A stretch of DNA of 64,000 nucleotides. Source: Crambe crambe. Taxonomy: Eukaryota > Porifera > Demospongiae > Poecilosclerida > Crambeidae. Shown here piece after piece: positions 10,675 through 18,862 of this stretch. The position numbers were made by a program, and so were the translations under genes. Each line of letters starts with the position of its first letter. The stretch's first letter is position 1. Below the pieces are notes generated by a model. That model saw only the letters and a program-made list of their open reading frames with translations, did not search any database and was not told the origin of the DNA. Location of the stretch: contig OZ004582.1 of the NCBI GenBank assembly GCA_963924555.1, forward strand, positions 2,418,001 through 2,482,000, in the 5' to 3' direction.

Positions 10675-10720
10675 CTAGTTTCCTATCCCGTGTACGTAGT
10701 CTATAGTATCTATGGTTACA
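10675..10720 (-). repeat. Right TIR and TSD of P-type element
   Basis: The 41-bp TIR ends at 10715, followed by TTACA (10716-10720). The TSD also supplies the TAA stop of the BEL gag frame (gtg taa on the minus strand). Confidence 0.93.
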
Positions 10721-11813
10721 CACAGCATGATGATCCAGGTGATCCTTGGGCTGTAGCAACGAAAGCAGAAGTTGGGGTGCGACCCTGGTTCTGCACACGA
10801 CGAGTGTGCTGTGGTACAGAGTTGTTAGCTCTCTCGCGGGCCAACAGCTCCTGCTCAAATGTTTCCAAGAGACTCTCCATGTTCAACTCGTTCGCTTGAA
10901 CCTTGCGACTCACAATAAGACGGAGATCAGGTGGAAGTTTGCTTAACAACATAGAGGATAACATGGCCCCATACGATTCCAGCTCAACACCTAGAGCCTT
11001 CAAACTTCGGATATTCGATTCAGATTGGTCGTACAAACGTTGTAGATCACGCAGGTGATGATCAGCAGTGACAGCAGCAATGCCCAACAGAGCCTCCATG
11101 TGCTTAGAGATGATCGACTGCTTATTTCCAAATCTCTTCTGTAGAATCTGTACGGCTTCAGTATAATTAGCTGCGGATAGGGACAAACCAGCGATTGCAT
11201 CGTATGCATTTCCTTCAAGGAGCGATCGTAAGTAATTGAACTTGTCAATCTTGGATAAATGTTCGTTTTGGTGGACAGCCGACTCAAATGAATCCCAAAA
11301 GGCCGTCCATTTCATTTGATTACCCCGAAAATGAGGCAGACTAATTTTTGGAAGCTTCATCCTATCAGGCACAGTGTCACCAGGCAATTCCCTCCTCGTG
11401 ATTTCTGGGCCCTCAGGTCTGTCCCTGATACGGGGAGTCTCTTCAGTTTCAGGAGTTTCACCACCTCCGGTAGCTGTTAATGGTGTGCCTATTCGAGAAG
11501 TGGCAGGGTCCAGCGCCTTGTCCAGTTTTGCGAGGACTTCATAGATCCGGTCGAGGAACTCGTCTGCTTGCTGTATTTCCTCTTCTAATTCGTCGTCGGG
11601 CACCAGCTCGGCCATCTCGCTGTCGAGGTTCTTCAAGACTTCACGCTTCTCGGTGATTCTTCGTTGAATGAGAGACAACTGATCCACGTCAATGTTTTCT
11701 GCTTCTAAAGCAGTCATAGCACGGGCTGTTAGTCGAGTGGTAGAGGCCTTATGTCCAGCACGTACCTTCTTCTTCCTTGCCAGCAGCCGTGCAGCGGCTT
11801 CGTCTTCAGCCAT
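10716..11813 (-). CDS. gag: BEL/Pao Gag (DUF1759-type capsid)
   Basis: ATG at 11813; 365 codons. Residues about 1-110 are basic and then acidic coiled-coil sequence (RRITEKREVLKNLDSEM, then DDELEEEIQQADEF). Residues about 150-300 form the DUF1759 capsid domain: LPKISLPHFRGNQMKWTAF, YLRSLLEGNAYDAI, ILQKRFGN and MLLSKLPPDLR. It ends SSCCV at the transposon junction, before any complete CCHC knuckle, so the nucleocapsid part is missing. The start is supported by the primer site 45 bp upstream. Neighbours: LTR upstream, P-type element immediately downstream. Confidence 0.9.
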   Translation of the reverse strand: MAEDEAAARLLARKKKVRAGHKASTTRLTARAMTALEAENIDVDQLSLIQRRITEKREVLKNLDSEMAELVPDDELEEEIQQADEFLDRIYEVLAKLDKALDPATSRIGTPLTATGGGETPETEETPRIRDRPEGPEITRRELPGDTVPDRMKLPKISLPHFRGNQMKWTAFWDSFESAVHQNEHLSKIDKFNYLRSLLEGNAYDAIAGLSLSAANYTEAVQILQKRFGNKQSIISKHMEALLGIAAVTADHHLRDLQRLYDQSESNIRSLKALGVELESYGAMLSSMLLSKLPPDLRLIVSRKVQANELNMESLLETFEQELLARERANNSVPQHTRRVQNQGRTPTSAFVATAQGSPGSSCCV

Positions 11814-11857
11814 GACGGTGGGCTTTAATTAGAGCGATTAAGATTATCCGGCAACAG

Positions 11858-11875
11858 ATCCGGCTCGAAGGACCA
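11858..11875 (-). promoter_or_regulatory. BEL primer-binding site matching tRNA-Tyr 3' end
   Basis: Minus strand TGGTCCTTCGAGCCGGAT is the complement of the CCGGCTCGAAGGACCA 3' terminus of eukaryotic tRNA-Tyr as I know it. It directly abuts the LTR end (…CTACA, then TGG). Confidence 0.8.
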
Positions 11876-12073
11876 TGTAGAATAAGGCTGCTAATGCCCT
11901 TGTCGTTCTGGCCGATCTAGTAGCAGCTCTACCACCATTTTCGCGTGGATCTTTTGAGAGACATAAAATCAATTTTCCGGCTTATTCTCCATGTCACAGT
12001 CTTATAGTTACATCATGATGATAACATCTATAAATAGATCACTGGTTTTATGCAGAATTGTATTATGTTGTCT
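11876..12073 (-). repeat. Probable 5' LTR of the BEL element (outer end unresolved)
   Basis: The LTR should begin at 11876 on the plus strand (tgtagaataagg), giving the canonical CA end on the minus strand. No second LTR is in the window to define its length. A TATA-like tctataaatagatc lies near 12028. The outer border is probably at or before the tandem repeats that start near 12074. Confidence 0.5.
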
Positions 12074-12265
12074 GTAGTACTGGTAATCTAGGTAATACCA
12101 GTAATCTAGGTAATACTGGTAATCTAGGTAATTGGTAATATTGGTAATCTAGGTAATACCGGTAATCTAGGTAATACCGGTAATCTAGGTAATACTGGTA
12201 ATCTTAGTAATCTAGGTAATACTGGTAATCTTAGTAATCTAGGTAATACTGGTAATCTAGGAATA
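12074..12265 (+). repeat. Tandem repeat, unit about 15-17 bp
   Basis: About eleven copies of a unit reading ggtaatctaggtaatac with small indels. The sequence then changes to the related but distinct array that follows. Confidence 0.85.
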
Positions 12266-13112
12266 CCGCTAATGTCTGTAAGGCAGGTAATGCCTGTAAT
12301 GTTGGTAAGGCAGGTAATGTAAAATGTCAGTAAGGCAGGTAATGCCTGTAATGTCAGTAAGGTAGGTAATATAAGTAATGTTGGTAAGGTAGGTATACTG
12401 TCAGTAAGGCAGGTAATGTCTGTAATGTCAGTAAGGCAGGTAATGCCTGTAATGTCAGTAAGGTAGGTAATGCCTGTAATGTCAGTAAGGTAGGTAATAT
12501 AAGTAATGTCTGTAAGACAGGTAAATGTCTGTAATGTCAGTAAGGCAGGTAATGCCTGTAATGTCAGTAAGATAGGTAATGCCTGTAATGTCAGTAAGGT
12601 AGGTAATATAAGTAATGTCAGTAAGACAGGTAATGTCTGTAATGTCAGTAAGGCAGGTAATGCCTGTAATGTTGGTAAGGCAGGTAATGTCAGTAAGGCA
12701 GGTAAGACAGCAAGGCAGGTAATGTCAGTAAGGCAGTAAGACAGGTAATGCCTGTAATGTCAGTAAGGTAGGTAATATAAGTAATGTCAGTAAGGTAGGT
12801 ATACTGTCAGTAAGGCAGGTAATGTCTGTATTGTCAGTAAGGCAGGTAATGCCTGTAATGTCGGTAAGGCAGGTAATACCTGTAATGTCGGTAAGGCAGG
12901 TAATGCCTGTAATGTCGGTAAGGCAGGTAATACCTTACTGACATTTGCCTGTCTTACCGACATTACAGGCATTACCTGCCTTACTGACATTACCTGCCTT
13001 ACCAACATTACAAGCATTACCTGCCTTACTGACATTACAGGCATTACCTATCTTACTGATATTACCTGTCTTACCGACATTACAGGTATTACCTGCCTTA
13101 CCGACATTACTA
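12266..13112. repeat. Minisatellite array A, with an internal strand flip
   Basis: Composed of about 11-bp sub-units (taatgtcagta, aggcaggtaat, gcctg) grouped into about 33-44 bp units. From 12266 to about 12930 the array reads gtcagtaaggcagg. From about 12931 to 13112 it reads the reverse complement (cctgccttactgac), so the array is a head-to-head palindrome. ORFs through it (12506-12739, 12787-13044, 12945-13136) are repeat translations (CNVSKAGN and ALPTLQ) and are not genes. A segment of about 95 bp at 12972-13069 also occurs at about 20382-20478 in array B. Confidence 0.92.
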
Positions 13113-13138
13113 GTGGCTATAGAATTTCATCTCTGAAA

Positions 13139-13242
13139 AAAATGGCTAAGTTAAATCAAGCTAATTGTATTGATTTCTATGACTTACCAAAAAATGGCTA
13201 AGTTAAATCAAGCTAATTGAATTGATTTCTATGACTTACCAG
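13139..13242. repeat. 52-bp tandem duplication
   Basis: Two copies (13139-13190 and 13191-13242) of a unit containing aatggctaagttaaatcaag, differing at one base or so. On the minus strand each unit carries a gtaagtcatag donor-like site, so a splice donor has been duplicated. Confidence 0.85.
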
Positions 13243-13795
13243 TTCCACTAGTCAAGCTGTACAGGAGAGGAATGGGACAGAATTTTAGCCGTTCAAGCAA
13301 TTCATTGTAGTGTAAGACTAGAATTTGAGCTCCTGCTGTCATAAGAGTAGGGTAAAAATTATGTTCCATTAAGCACTCCAATAGCTGCATTAAGTTCACC
13401 AGTGGAGATGTGCTCAAGGGAGCCCGAATTATACACTGCTTGGAAGCAAGTGCAATTCCAGGTGCATCAAACTAATCCACACAAAATTGCTTTCGAGCAA
13501 TGAAATTGATCTTCCACTTGAATTGAAATATGCTCCATTCCCAAGCACCCAAGTACCATCTTTTTGCCTTCCTTTTTTTTCTACGGCATACTTTTTTGGG
13601 ACAGACTCTGCATTCCTTTTTTTCCTCTTGAATGAAGTCACAAAGCTCCTTATCTAACAAAGCACAGTGTAAACAGCCAACCTTGTATGACCAGTTTACC
13701 TGGCGTATAGAATCTGCCTTCTTATTTGTTGATTCTGTCGTGATATAGCAATATCTATAATAGAAAATTACTTTTTTATAGTAGTGACTGGACAA
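13240..13795 (-). pseudogene. Mid-part of a P-loop gene related to the helicase-like gene at 17-18 kb
   Basis: Minus-strand coding traces in two frames. First comes a Cys-rich piece (GCLHCALLDKELC), then RQKDGTWVLGNGAYFNSSG in another frame, then DAPGIALASKQCIIRAPLS continuing to LMQLLECLMEHNFYPTL and KFCPIPLLYSLTSGTG, where a gtaagt donor follows at 13240-13239. The KFCPIPL...SGTG end parallels KFSFCPIPLAFGSSGTGKT in the helicase-like gene near 18060. This fragment is therefore probably a second copy broken just at the P-loop. Frameshifts and a stop make it a pseudogene. Confidence 0.45.
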
Positions 13796-14254
13796 TTAGG
13801 TTAACCATAAAACCATAACTTAGTACCACTGACATGGCATGCACAAACATGCATATACAGCATTTTGAGTCTATGAGTACACAGAAAGTTCTAGAATGCA
13901 TATGGGAATATATTGTGTTAGCCTCATTCCCAGGAGCAAAATTTACACCAAGACAGCACTGAGCATGCATCGTCCAACTTAGCATAATGGGTTATGCATG
14001 ATGTTGGAACTCAAAATGAATGTAGAAATCATTACACACATTAATTTTTTTATGTTGAGGTAATTATCCATTGATCTGGCTCATGAAGTTATACTGCAAT
14101 CAGCCTACATCTGCATGCCTTGCATGTATAGCTATAGCTAGCTATCCCCCCTTCCAATAAATACCTACAAATAGCTATACCTTGAATCCATATTTTCATC
14201 TTTATCTGCTATAACTTCAACGATGTAACCAGAATTATATAATCGTATGCCGAT
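13796..14254. other. Spacer, no gene recognised
   Basis: The short minus ORF 13776-13985 has no features. CTAGCTATAGCT-like low-complexity sequence lies near 14125-14150. Confidence 0.4.
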
Positions 14255-14260
14255 CTCCAG

Positions 14261-14590
14261 CAGATTCTGAAGAACCACTTTCAACCGAAACCTCTAGTTA
14301 TCGCTGAGAGATATCGTTTTTACCAACACACTCAAGCAGCGGGAGAATCTGTGCTTGACTTTCTAGCAGATCTACGACGTCTAGCTATAACCTGTGAGTT
14401 TGGCAATTTCCTGGACGAGGCTCTTCAAGATCGTTTTGTGTGCGGACTCAAGGCTGAGGGCATACAAAAAAGGCTGTTGACTGAACCTGATTTGACTATT
14501 GCACGAGCCGTGGAAATTGCGAGAGGAATGGAAGCTGCTGCATCCGAGACGAAAGAATTCAAAGGCTCTAACCATAACCCCACCAGCAAG
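14261..14590 (+). pseudogene. Gypsy Gag fragment (retrotrans_gag type)
   Basis: Continuous frame from about 14261: QILKNHFQPKPLVIAERYRF, then AGESVLDFLADLRRLA, FLDEALQDRFVCGL, and IARAVEIARGMEAA. These match the capsid domain of gypsy Gag. It breaks at about 14590, where the sequence passes straight into the inverted RT segment. The GTG at 14351 is internal; the true start lies upstream or is lost. Confidence 0.8.
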
Positions 14591-15222
14591 ATCTTATACT
14601 TCTGGGATTCGGAGTCCAGAATCAGCTGGTTGTATGCATGTGATAGATCAAGTGTAGTGAATTTTTTCCCACCAGCGAGGGTAGCAAAGAGATCTTCTGG
14701 TCGAGGGAGGGGATACTTGTCCACTTCCAGTGCGGGATTGACGGTGACCTTATAGTCTCCGCAAACTCGTATGCTGCCATCCTTTTTGGGGACAGTCACT
14801 ATTGGAGCCGCCCAGTCACTATGGTGGACTTTCTCCAGTACTCCATCAGCTTCTAGTCGGCCCAAAGCTTCCTCAACTTTGCCCTTGAGTGCAAAGGGCA
14901 CAGGGTGTGAAACTTGGGTCTGGCATCCTGGGCAACGGACAACTTTGCCGTGAAGGGACGAATACATCCAAGTTCATCAGCAAAAACCTCCTCGTACTCT
15001 GTTAGAACAGCTTGTAATGCCGTATCCAGGGTTTCCTGCATGACAGCAGCAATCGATTGTCATTCAGCCAACTCCTGCCGAGGAGGCACGGGCCACCACC
15101 GGCAACAACGATCAACTCACAACTATGGGGGCCTTGTTCCAGGTAACGCACTTCCGCACTGAAAGTTCCTAGGACCTTCATGGTTCTCCAGTATAGGTCT
15201 TTAACACCAGTGATGACAGCTC
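14591..15222 (-). pseudogene. Inverted gypsy segment: post-protease linker and RT N-terminus
   Basis: Minus strand reads VLKTYTGEPMKVLGTFSAEV, then GGGPCLLGRSWL (post-protease linker). After a frameshift it reads LTEYEEVFADELG and KVEEALGRLEADGVLEKV, then RT block SDWAAPIVTVPKKDGSIRVC and the first catalytic Asp in TTLDLSHAYNQL. It stops at SESQKY, exactly where RT should continue into the segment now at 15641 on the plus strand. Confidence 0.85.
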
Positions 15223-15636
15223 CAGATGTCTGGTTCTACCCCGCCTGAAAGACAAGGTTGCCATAGATGTGGGAAGAGTGACCACGATGGGCGGACTTGT
15301 AAGTTTCGCCAAGCCAAGTGTCATAGCTGTGGCAAGATAGGCCACATTGCACCTGTATGCAGGAGTGGTCAATCTAAAAGACCCAGAAACCGCCGAGGTC
15401 GTCAGAATTCCAAGAAAACCAATCTAGTTACAGCCGAAGGTCAAGCCACCGCGGAGCTGGACTCCGAGTTAGCCATGCATGCTTGCACCATGAGCCACCC
15501 TCCAAATGAACCCATTCGAGTGGATCTGGAAGTATCAGGACAGAAGCTAACCATGGATGTTGATACCGGTGCAGCTGTACCTATACTCTCTGAGGCAGAA
15601 TATTGGAGGAAGTTCCCCAAAGTGAAGTTAATATAG
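15222..15636 (+). pseudogene. Gypsy nucleocapsid (two CCHC knuckles) and aspartic protease start
   Basis: Two zinc knuckles (CHRCGKSDHDGRTC and CHSCGKIGHIAPVC), a basic linker, then the protease active-site motif DVDTGAAVPILSEAEY. The frame ends KFPKVKL at about 15630. Its natural continuation (VLKTYTGEP) is in the inverted segment whose start is at 15222 on the other strand. Confidence 0.85.
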
Positions 15637-15640
15637 TTAC

Positions 15641-15940
15641 AAGAGACTCCCTTTTGGTATAGCATCGGCTCCAGCAGTGTTCCAGCGAGTGATGGACCAG
15701 ATTTTGCAGGGTATGGATCATGTGACATGCTATTTAGATGATATATTAATTACAGGAGCAACTGAGAGGGAACACCTTGCAAACCTAACTGAGGTCCTGC
15801 GTCGACTTTCCCAACATGGGGTGCGGTTGAGGCAAGAGAAGTGTCGCTTCTGGCAGGACAGTGTGGAGTATCTGGGTCACCTGATAGACGCCAAGGGTCT
15901 TCACACAACCGATAGTAAGCTGAGGGCTTATCACGTGTGC
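15641..15940 (+). pseudogene. Gypsy RT palm fragment
   Basis: Frame contains the FGIASAPAVFQRVMDQIL block, the YLDDILITG catalytic box and the thumb start FWQDSVEYLGHLIDAKGL. It ends near SKLRAY, after which the sequence is unrelated. Confidence 0.87.
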
Positions 15941-16002
15941 GGTATAATCATAATTTTACGCGCATCAAGAGCCTTGCTCAAATTCTGGTGGATGACCTGT
16001 AG

Positions 16003-16070
16003 TGAAGTTGCTAAATATAACTAGATAGCTAAATAGTGAAGTTGCTAAATATAACTAGATAGCTAAAATT
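16003..16070 (+). repeat. 34-bp tandem duplication
   Basis: gtgaagttgctaaatataac and its flank (ctagatagctaaat) occur twice in tandem, close to the 3' end of the gypsy remnant. Confidence 0.75.
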
Positions 16071-16082
16071 TTGACTAGATAC

Positions 16083-16298
16083 CTCTAGTTTTTTCTTAAC
16101 TTTGACATAGCATTTTCTACATCTTCTTGGCCCTTGTCTCTTCCAAATTTTCTTCAATGCTTCCTCCCACAAAGAAAGAATGTCTGTGGAGTCAGATATG
16201 ATTCTTCTAGATCCCTTCTGCGTGAGCTCACCGCAGCCGATACAATACTTATCTTCCATGATCTTGAGCATTGAAAAGCTTAAAGGCTGTGCGTTCAT
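16083..16298 (-). CDS. Zinc-binding N-terminal exon of an unidentified protein
   Basis: ATG at 16298; about 72 codons to a donor at 16083 (AG|GTATCT). It has one Cys pair at YCIGCGEL and another at RRCRKCYVKVKKK, a C2-C2 spacing of about 45 residues like a small treble-clef or ZAD-type finger. An acidic/aromatic middle (TDILSLWEEALKKIW) lies between. Downstream exons are not certain because the gypsy remnant lies directly 3'. It could be the N-terminus of the pseudogene at 13.2-13.8 kb. Confidence 0.4.
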
Positions 16299-16492
16299 TA
16301 TTATACGTCACGTGTACATCACAAAAATGCAATAATTATCCATCAAGCGATCTGATTGGTGGCGTCAAAATCTTGACGGGAGACTCAAGTCGTTGATGCT
16401 AATGTCCCCAGACCCTTTTCCTTCCCTTGGGTTGGTAAGGGTCGCTGCCATGCCAGACTAGCCATGAGGTAGCAGTACATACCTGTACTTTG

Positions 16493-16662
16493 GAAAGGCC
16501 TTCTATACATTTCAATATTCTCTCTCCTGCCTCATCAATAGTAACTGATGAGGTAGTAGGGTTTAGCTGGTCACTGTCATTTCCAATACTTTGTAACTTA
16601 TTCACAGTGCTAAATACATTAGAAGAGAAGTGTAGTTGGAGTTTTTCTAGGAGGTCTTCCAT
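16493..16662 (-). CDS. Exon of an unidentified protein
   Basis: ATG at 16662 (MEDLLEKLQLHFSS), open to a good donor at 16493 (ACAG|GTATGT). No family recognised. Its position between the helicase-like gene and the zinc-binding exon suggests a first exon of the latter, but no phase-compatible acceptor was proven. Confidence 0.3.
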
Positions 16663-16989
16663 GTGAACCTCAGTTAACAACTATAGTGACAATAAACAAT
16701 ATACTAGAATGCAAGGCATTATGGGATGGGCCTGCATGGGCGTGTCCATACAAATGACTCTAGAAAAAAAAATAATGAGAAATGCTACTTAGACCAAACT
16801 AGAAGTATAGCAGTACACACATTTGCTCATTACAAATCAAATTCTCTACCTTTGAAGCAAACCAGTAGAGGATTGCATATGCTGGAACTACACGAGGGGA
16901 AACATATGCTCCTTAAATAAGGGGATGATGAGACCATCAAGCTCACTAAGACCGTTTTGAAAGAATTCTTCTCCGAGTGAAATACAAAA

Positions 16990-18140
16990 TCCTATGCAAG
17001 AGCTTGAAGACCTGGAAAGTCTGTAAATAAGCCAACATTGGAAGGAAGAGCAGGTTCAGCAAACTCGATTAGTAGGCATCTAGAAGCATACCTGAAATGA
17101 AATAATTATTGTTAAATCACACAAGGGCCATTTGTTAGCCTCTGTAAAATCAGTATTGTGCGAGCATTATTGGAAGTGATCATAAAAGGTGACCTCTCCA
17201 TATCAACGATCGGGCAAATTGACTTAATTATTAGCTCAATAAAGTGCATGGCCTGGTGTTTGGGCTGCATAAAAGTTGTGTGATTAGTCAGAACAACAGT
17301 CATATGGCCAGCTGCTAACATAACAGCTCACCTACAAAATTTAATTAAGAAATAATCAAAATTTGGGTACAGTTGTAAATCAAAAGGCTGAACTATCACT
17401 AAATCCAAACATTATTTTTGCTGGTCGATAGTAGTGAAGTTTGAAGCAATTGTACCAACACCTGCTCCATCGTAAAGAGTGATAATCAAATTACTTATGT
17501 CCCCCTGTGAGCGTGGATCATCAACCCCCAATGGCATACTACTATTGCAACATAGATCGATGATCTTCTCCTTCGTTATACTGCAATACATATGAGAGTT
17601 AGCTATGCCCAACAGTGGCGTATCTAGAATTTGAGCTAGGAGGGTGCTAGATAGAGAATGCGTGCGTAAGCGCGCGCGAAATTTTTGCGAACCACGCCCA
17701 CTTTTGATTAACCACATCTTTTTTATTATACCCAGATGATGGCCTAAGTATTAGCTACCCTACTTTACCAGCGTACAGGATCAGAAGTGAGGTGCAGGCT
17801 GAATAAAGAAGCACAGAAATTTTAGATCGAGATGTGCATTATTTAGGGTAAAAACGTGCCGGGCGCATGCGCCTCACCGATGTGATTATTGAACTCTGAC
17901 CCAATGCTGCTCTTTCTGTGAGTGTAATATTAAACTGCTTGCTAGATGATCAGCTTTAGGATAAGCTAGCTAGCAGCTGAGGGGGGTGCTCGAGCACCTC
18001 GCTAGATACGCCACTGCCCAACATCCCAAGAGCGCATCTTAGTGCAGTAGTTTTGCCAGTTCCTGATGACCCAAATGCCAGTGGGATTGGGCAAAATGAA
18101 AATTTTCTTTGCATTAATCATAATACCTGTAGATAGCATA
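16990..18140 (-). pseudogene. P-loop helicase-like ATPase interrupted by a MITE
   Basis: Minus-strand blocks in order. Near 18120-18022, KFSFCPIPLAFGSSGTGKT (Walker A at about 18048-18071) continues TALRCALGMLG. After the MITE, IANSHMYCSITKEKIID continues to SSMPLGVDDPRSQGDIS (Walker B-like) and ITLYDGAGVGTIASN, up to about 17412. Then come KHQAMHFIELIIKSICPIV and SPFMITSNNARTIL (sensor-like, about 17115-17320), and RYASRCLLIEFAEPALPSN near 17090 after a consensus acceptor. The pattern resembles SF3/primase-helicase-type ATPases (DUF927-like), but the exact family is inference. A stop and lost phases between blocks suggest decay, or introns that I cannot resolve. Confidence 0.5.
17613..18016. 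mobile_element. 404-bp MITE with CAGTGGCG termini
   Basis: Ends are exact inverted repeats CAGTGGCGTATCTAG and CTAGATACGCCACTG. Direct repeats flank it: CCCAA on both sides, extendable to TGCCCAACA if the TIR is trimmed by two bases. The CAGTGGCG start is common among hAT-like MITEs. It sits inside the ATPase gene. Removing it with one TSD copy joins GMLG to IANSHMYCS in frame. Confidence 0.85.
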
Positions 18141-18175
18141 ACAATTTCAACTCCCCATGCTTGGAAAGTAACCCT

Positions 18176-18178
<3 letters not shown>

Positions 18179-18216
<38 letters not shown>
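18179..18216 (+). repeat. (CA)n microsatellite
   Basis: About 17 uninterrupted CA dinucleotides. The 75-codon ORF on the minus strand reads through it as a CV repeat and is not a gene. Confidence 0.97.
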
Positions 18217-18218
<2 letters not shown>

Positions 18219-18862
18219 ATGCAGTGCACTAACCGGATGCCATTGTCAGTATGCAGGGAAAGAAATTGTGTTCCATTACAGCATGTAAGTGCTCTACTAG
18301 TTCAATCACACACTGGTCTTTAGAATTCGCAATACCAGGTCCTTAATAGACATCACCAAGCCATACATACTTGCTGCTTTCATCGTTATCCTCAGCAGGA
18401 TTGTAAGCCTGCAGTGTTTTGTTATATTGGCCTTATTCATAGTCAACATCCATGCACAGTGAATCTTGCAACCAGAGAAGGTTGATGCTAACTGAACTTA
18501 TAGTATGTGATCTTGCAACATGAAATTCAGAACATAGAACCTTAATTTATAAAGTCCTTTGAAAGGAAGCTATATAAATTTTGGTTTGGTGTTCTGAATT
18601 TGATTACTGCAATCCACTGCACCTAATTTATGGAGGGCATAATGACAAGTTATGACATGACCAACCTCCTCTGTCTTGCAACATTGATGCAATACCACAG
18701 TAGATTTATAAAGCACAAATACTATAGGCTTTCACGTTTCAACTGCAATATACATATGAGAGTACCCATGACTCATCATCTTGTAAGCCAACATAGGACA
18801 CTGCATTAAGCTTGCGGAGGTGAGTGTTCCTCTTCTTATACTGAATAAATTCAGCTAGTTGT

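Larger units (their letters stand above)
7780..10715. mobile_element. P-superfamily DNA transposon with two convergent genes
   Basis: A 2,936-bp element with perfect 41-bp terminal inverted repeats (7780-7820 and 10675-10715, starting ccatagatactatag). It is flanked by TTACA on both sides (7775-7779 and 10716-10720), a 5-bp target duplication. A second short shared box (cactccgtgtcc) lies just inside each TIR. It encodes a P-element-like transposase fragment on the minus strand and an unrelated gene on the plus strand; both run towards the centre. The transposase lacks its N-terminal DNA-binding part, and 10246-10674 has no clear exon. The perfect TIRs and matching TSD indicate a recent insertion into the BEL gag-pol. 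Confidence 0.9.
7608..12074 (-). mobile_element. BEL/Pao retrotransposon remnant, split by a DNA transposon
   Basis: Parts on the minus strand: LTR end (11876 upward), tRNA-Tyr primer site (11858-11875), gag (11813-10716), inserted P-type element (10715-7780), pol fragment (7779-7608). The gag zinc-knuckle region and the protease are missing between the gag end and the pol fragment, so an internal deletion came before or with the insertion. The 3' half of pol and the 3' LTR are not present. The outer end of the LTR is not resolved because it runs into the tandem repeats at 12.07 kb. Confidence 0.75.
14255..15940 (+). mobile_element. Ty3/gypsy retrotransposon remnant with scrambled internal order
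   Basis: Four coding segments are recognised. Expected order in a gypsy element is gag, nucleocapsid-protease, linker-RT N-terminus, RT C-terminus. Observed order is gag (+), linker plus RT N-terminus (inverted, -), nucleocapsid-protease (+), RT palm (+). No LTRs were found. Integrase and RNase H are absent. Confidence 0.8.

Noticed and set aside
12506..13136. ORFs on both strands through the minisatellite (CNVSKAGN and ALPTLQ repeats)
   Set aside because: They exist because the repeat sub-units rarely contain stops; the same happens on both strands and in array B. No non-repeat sequence is coded.
18002..18229. Minus ORF with CVCVCVCV
   Set aside because: It reads through the CA microsatellite. 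The real coding frame in this area is the P-loop frame in a different phase.
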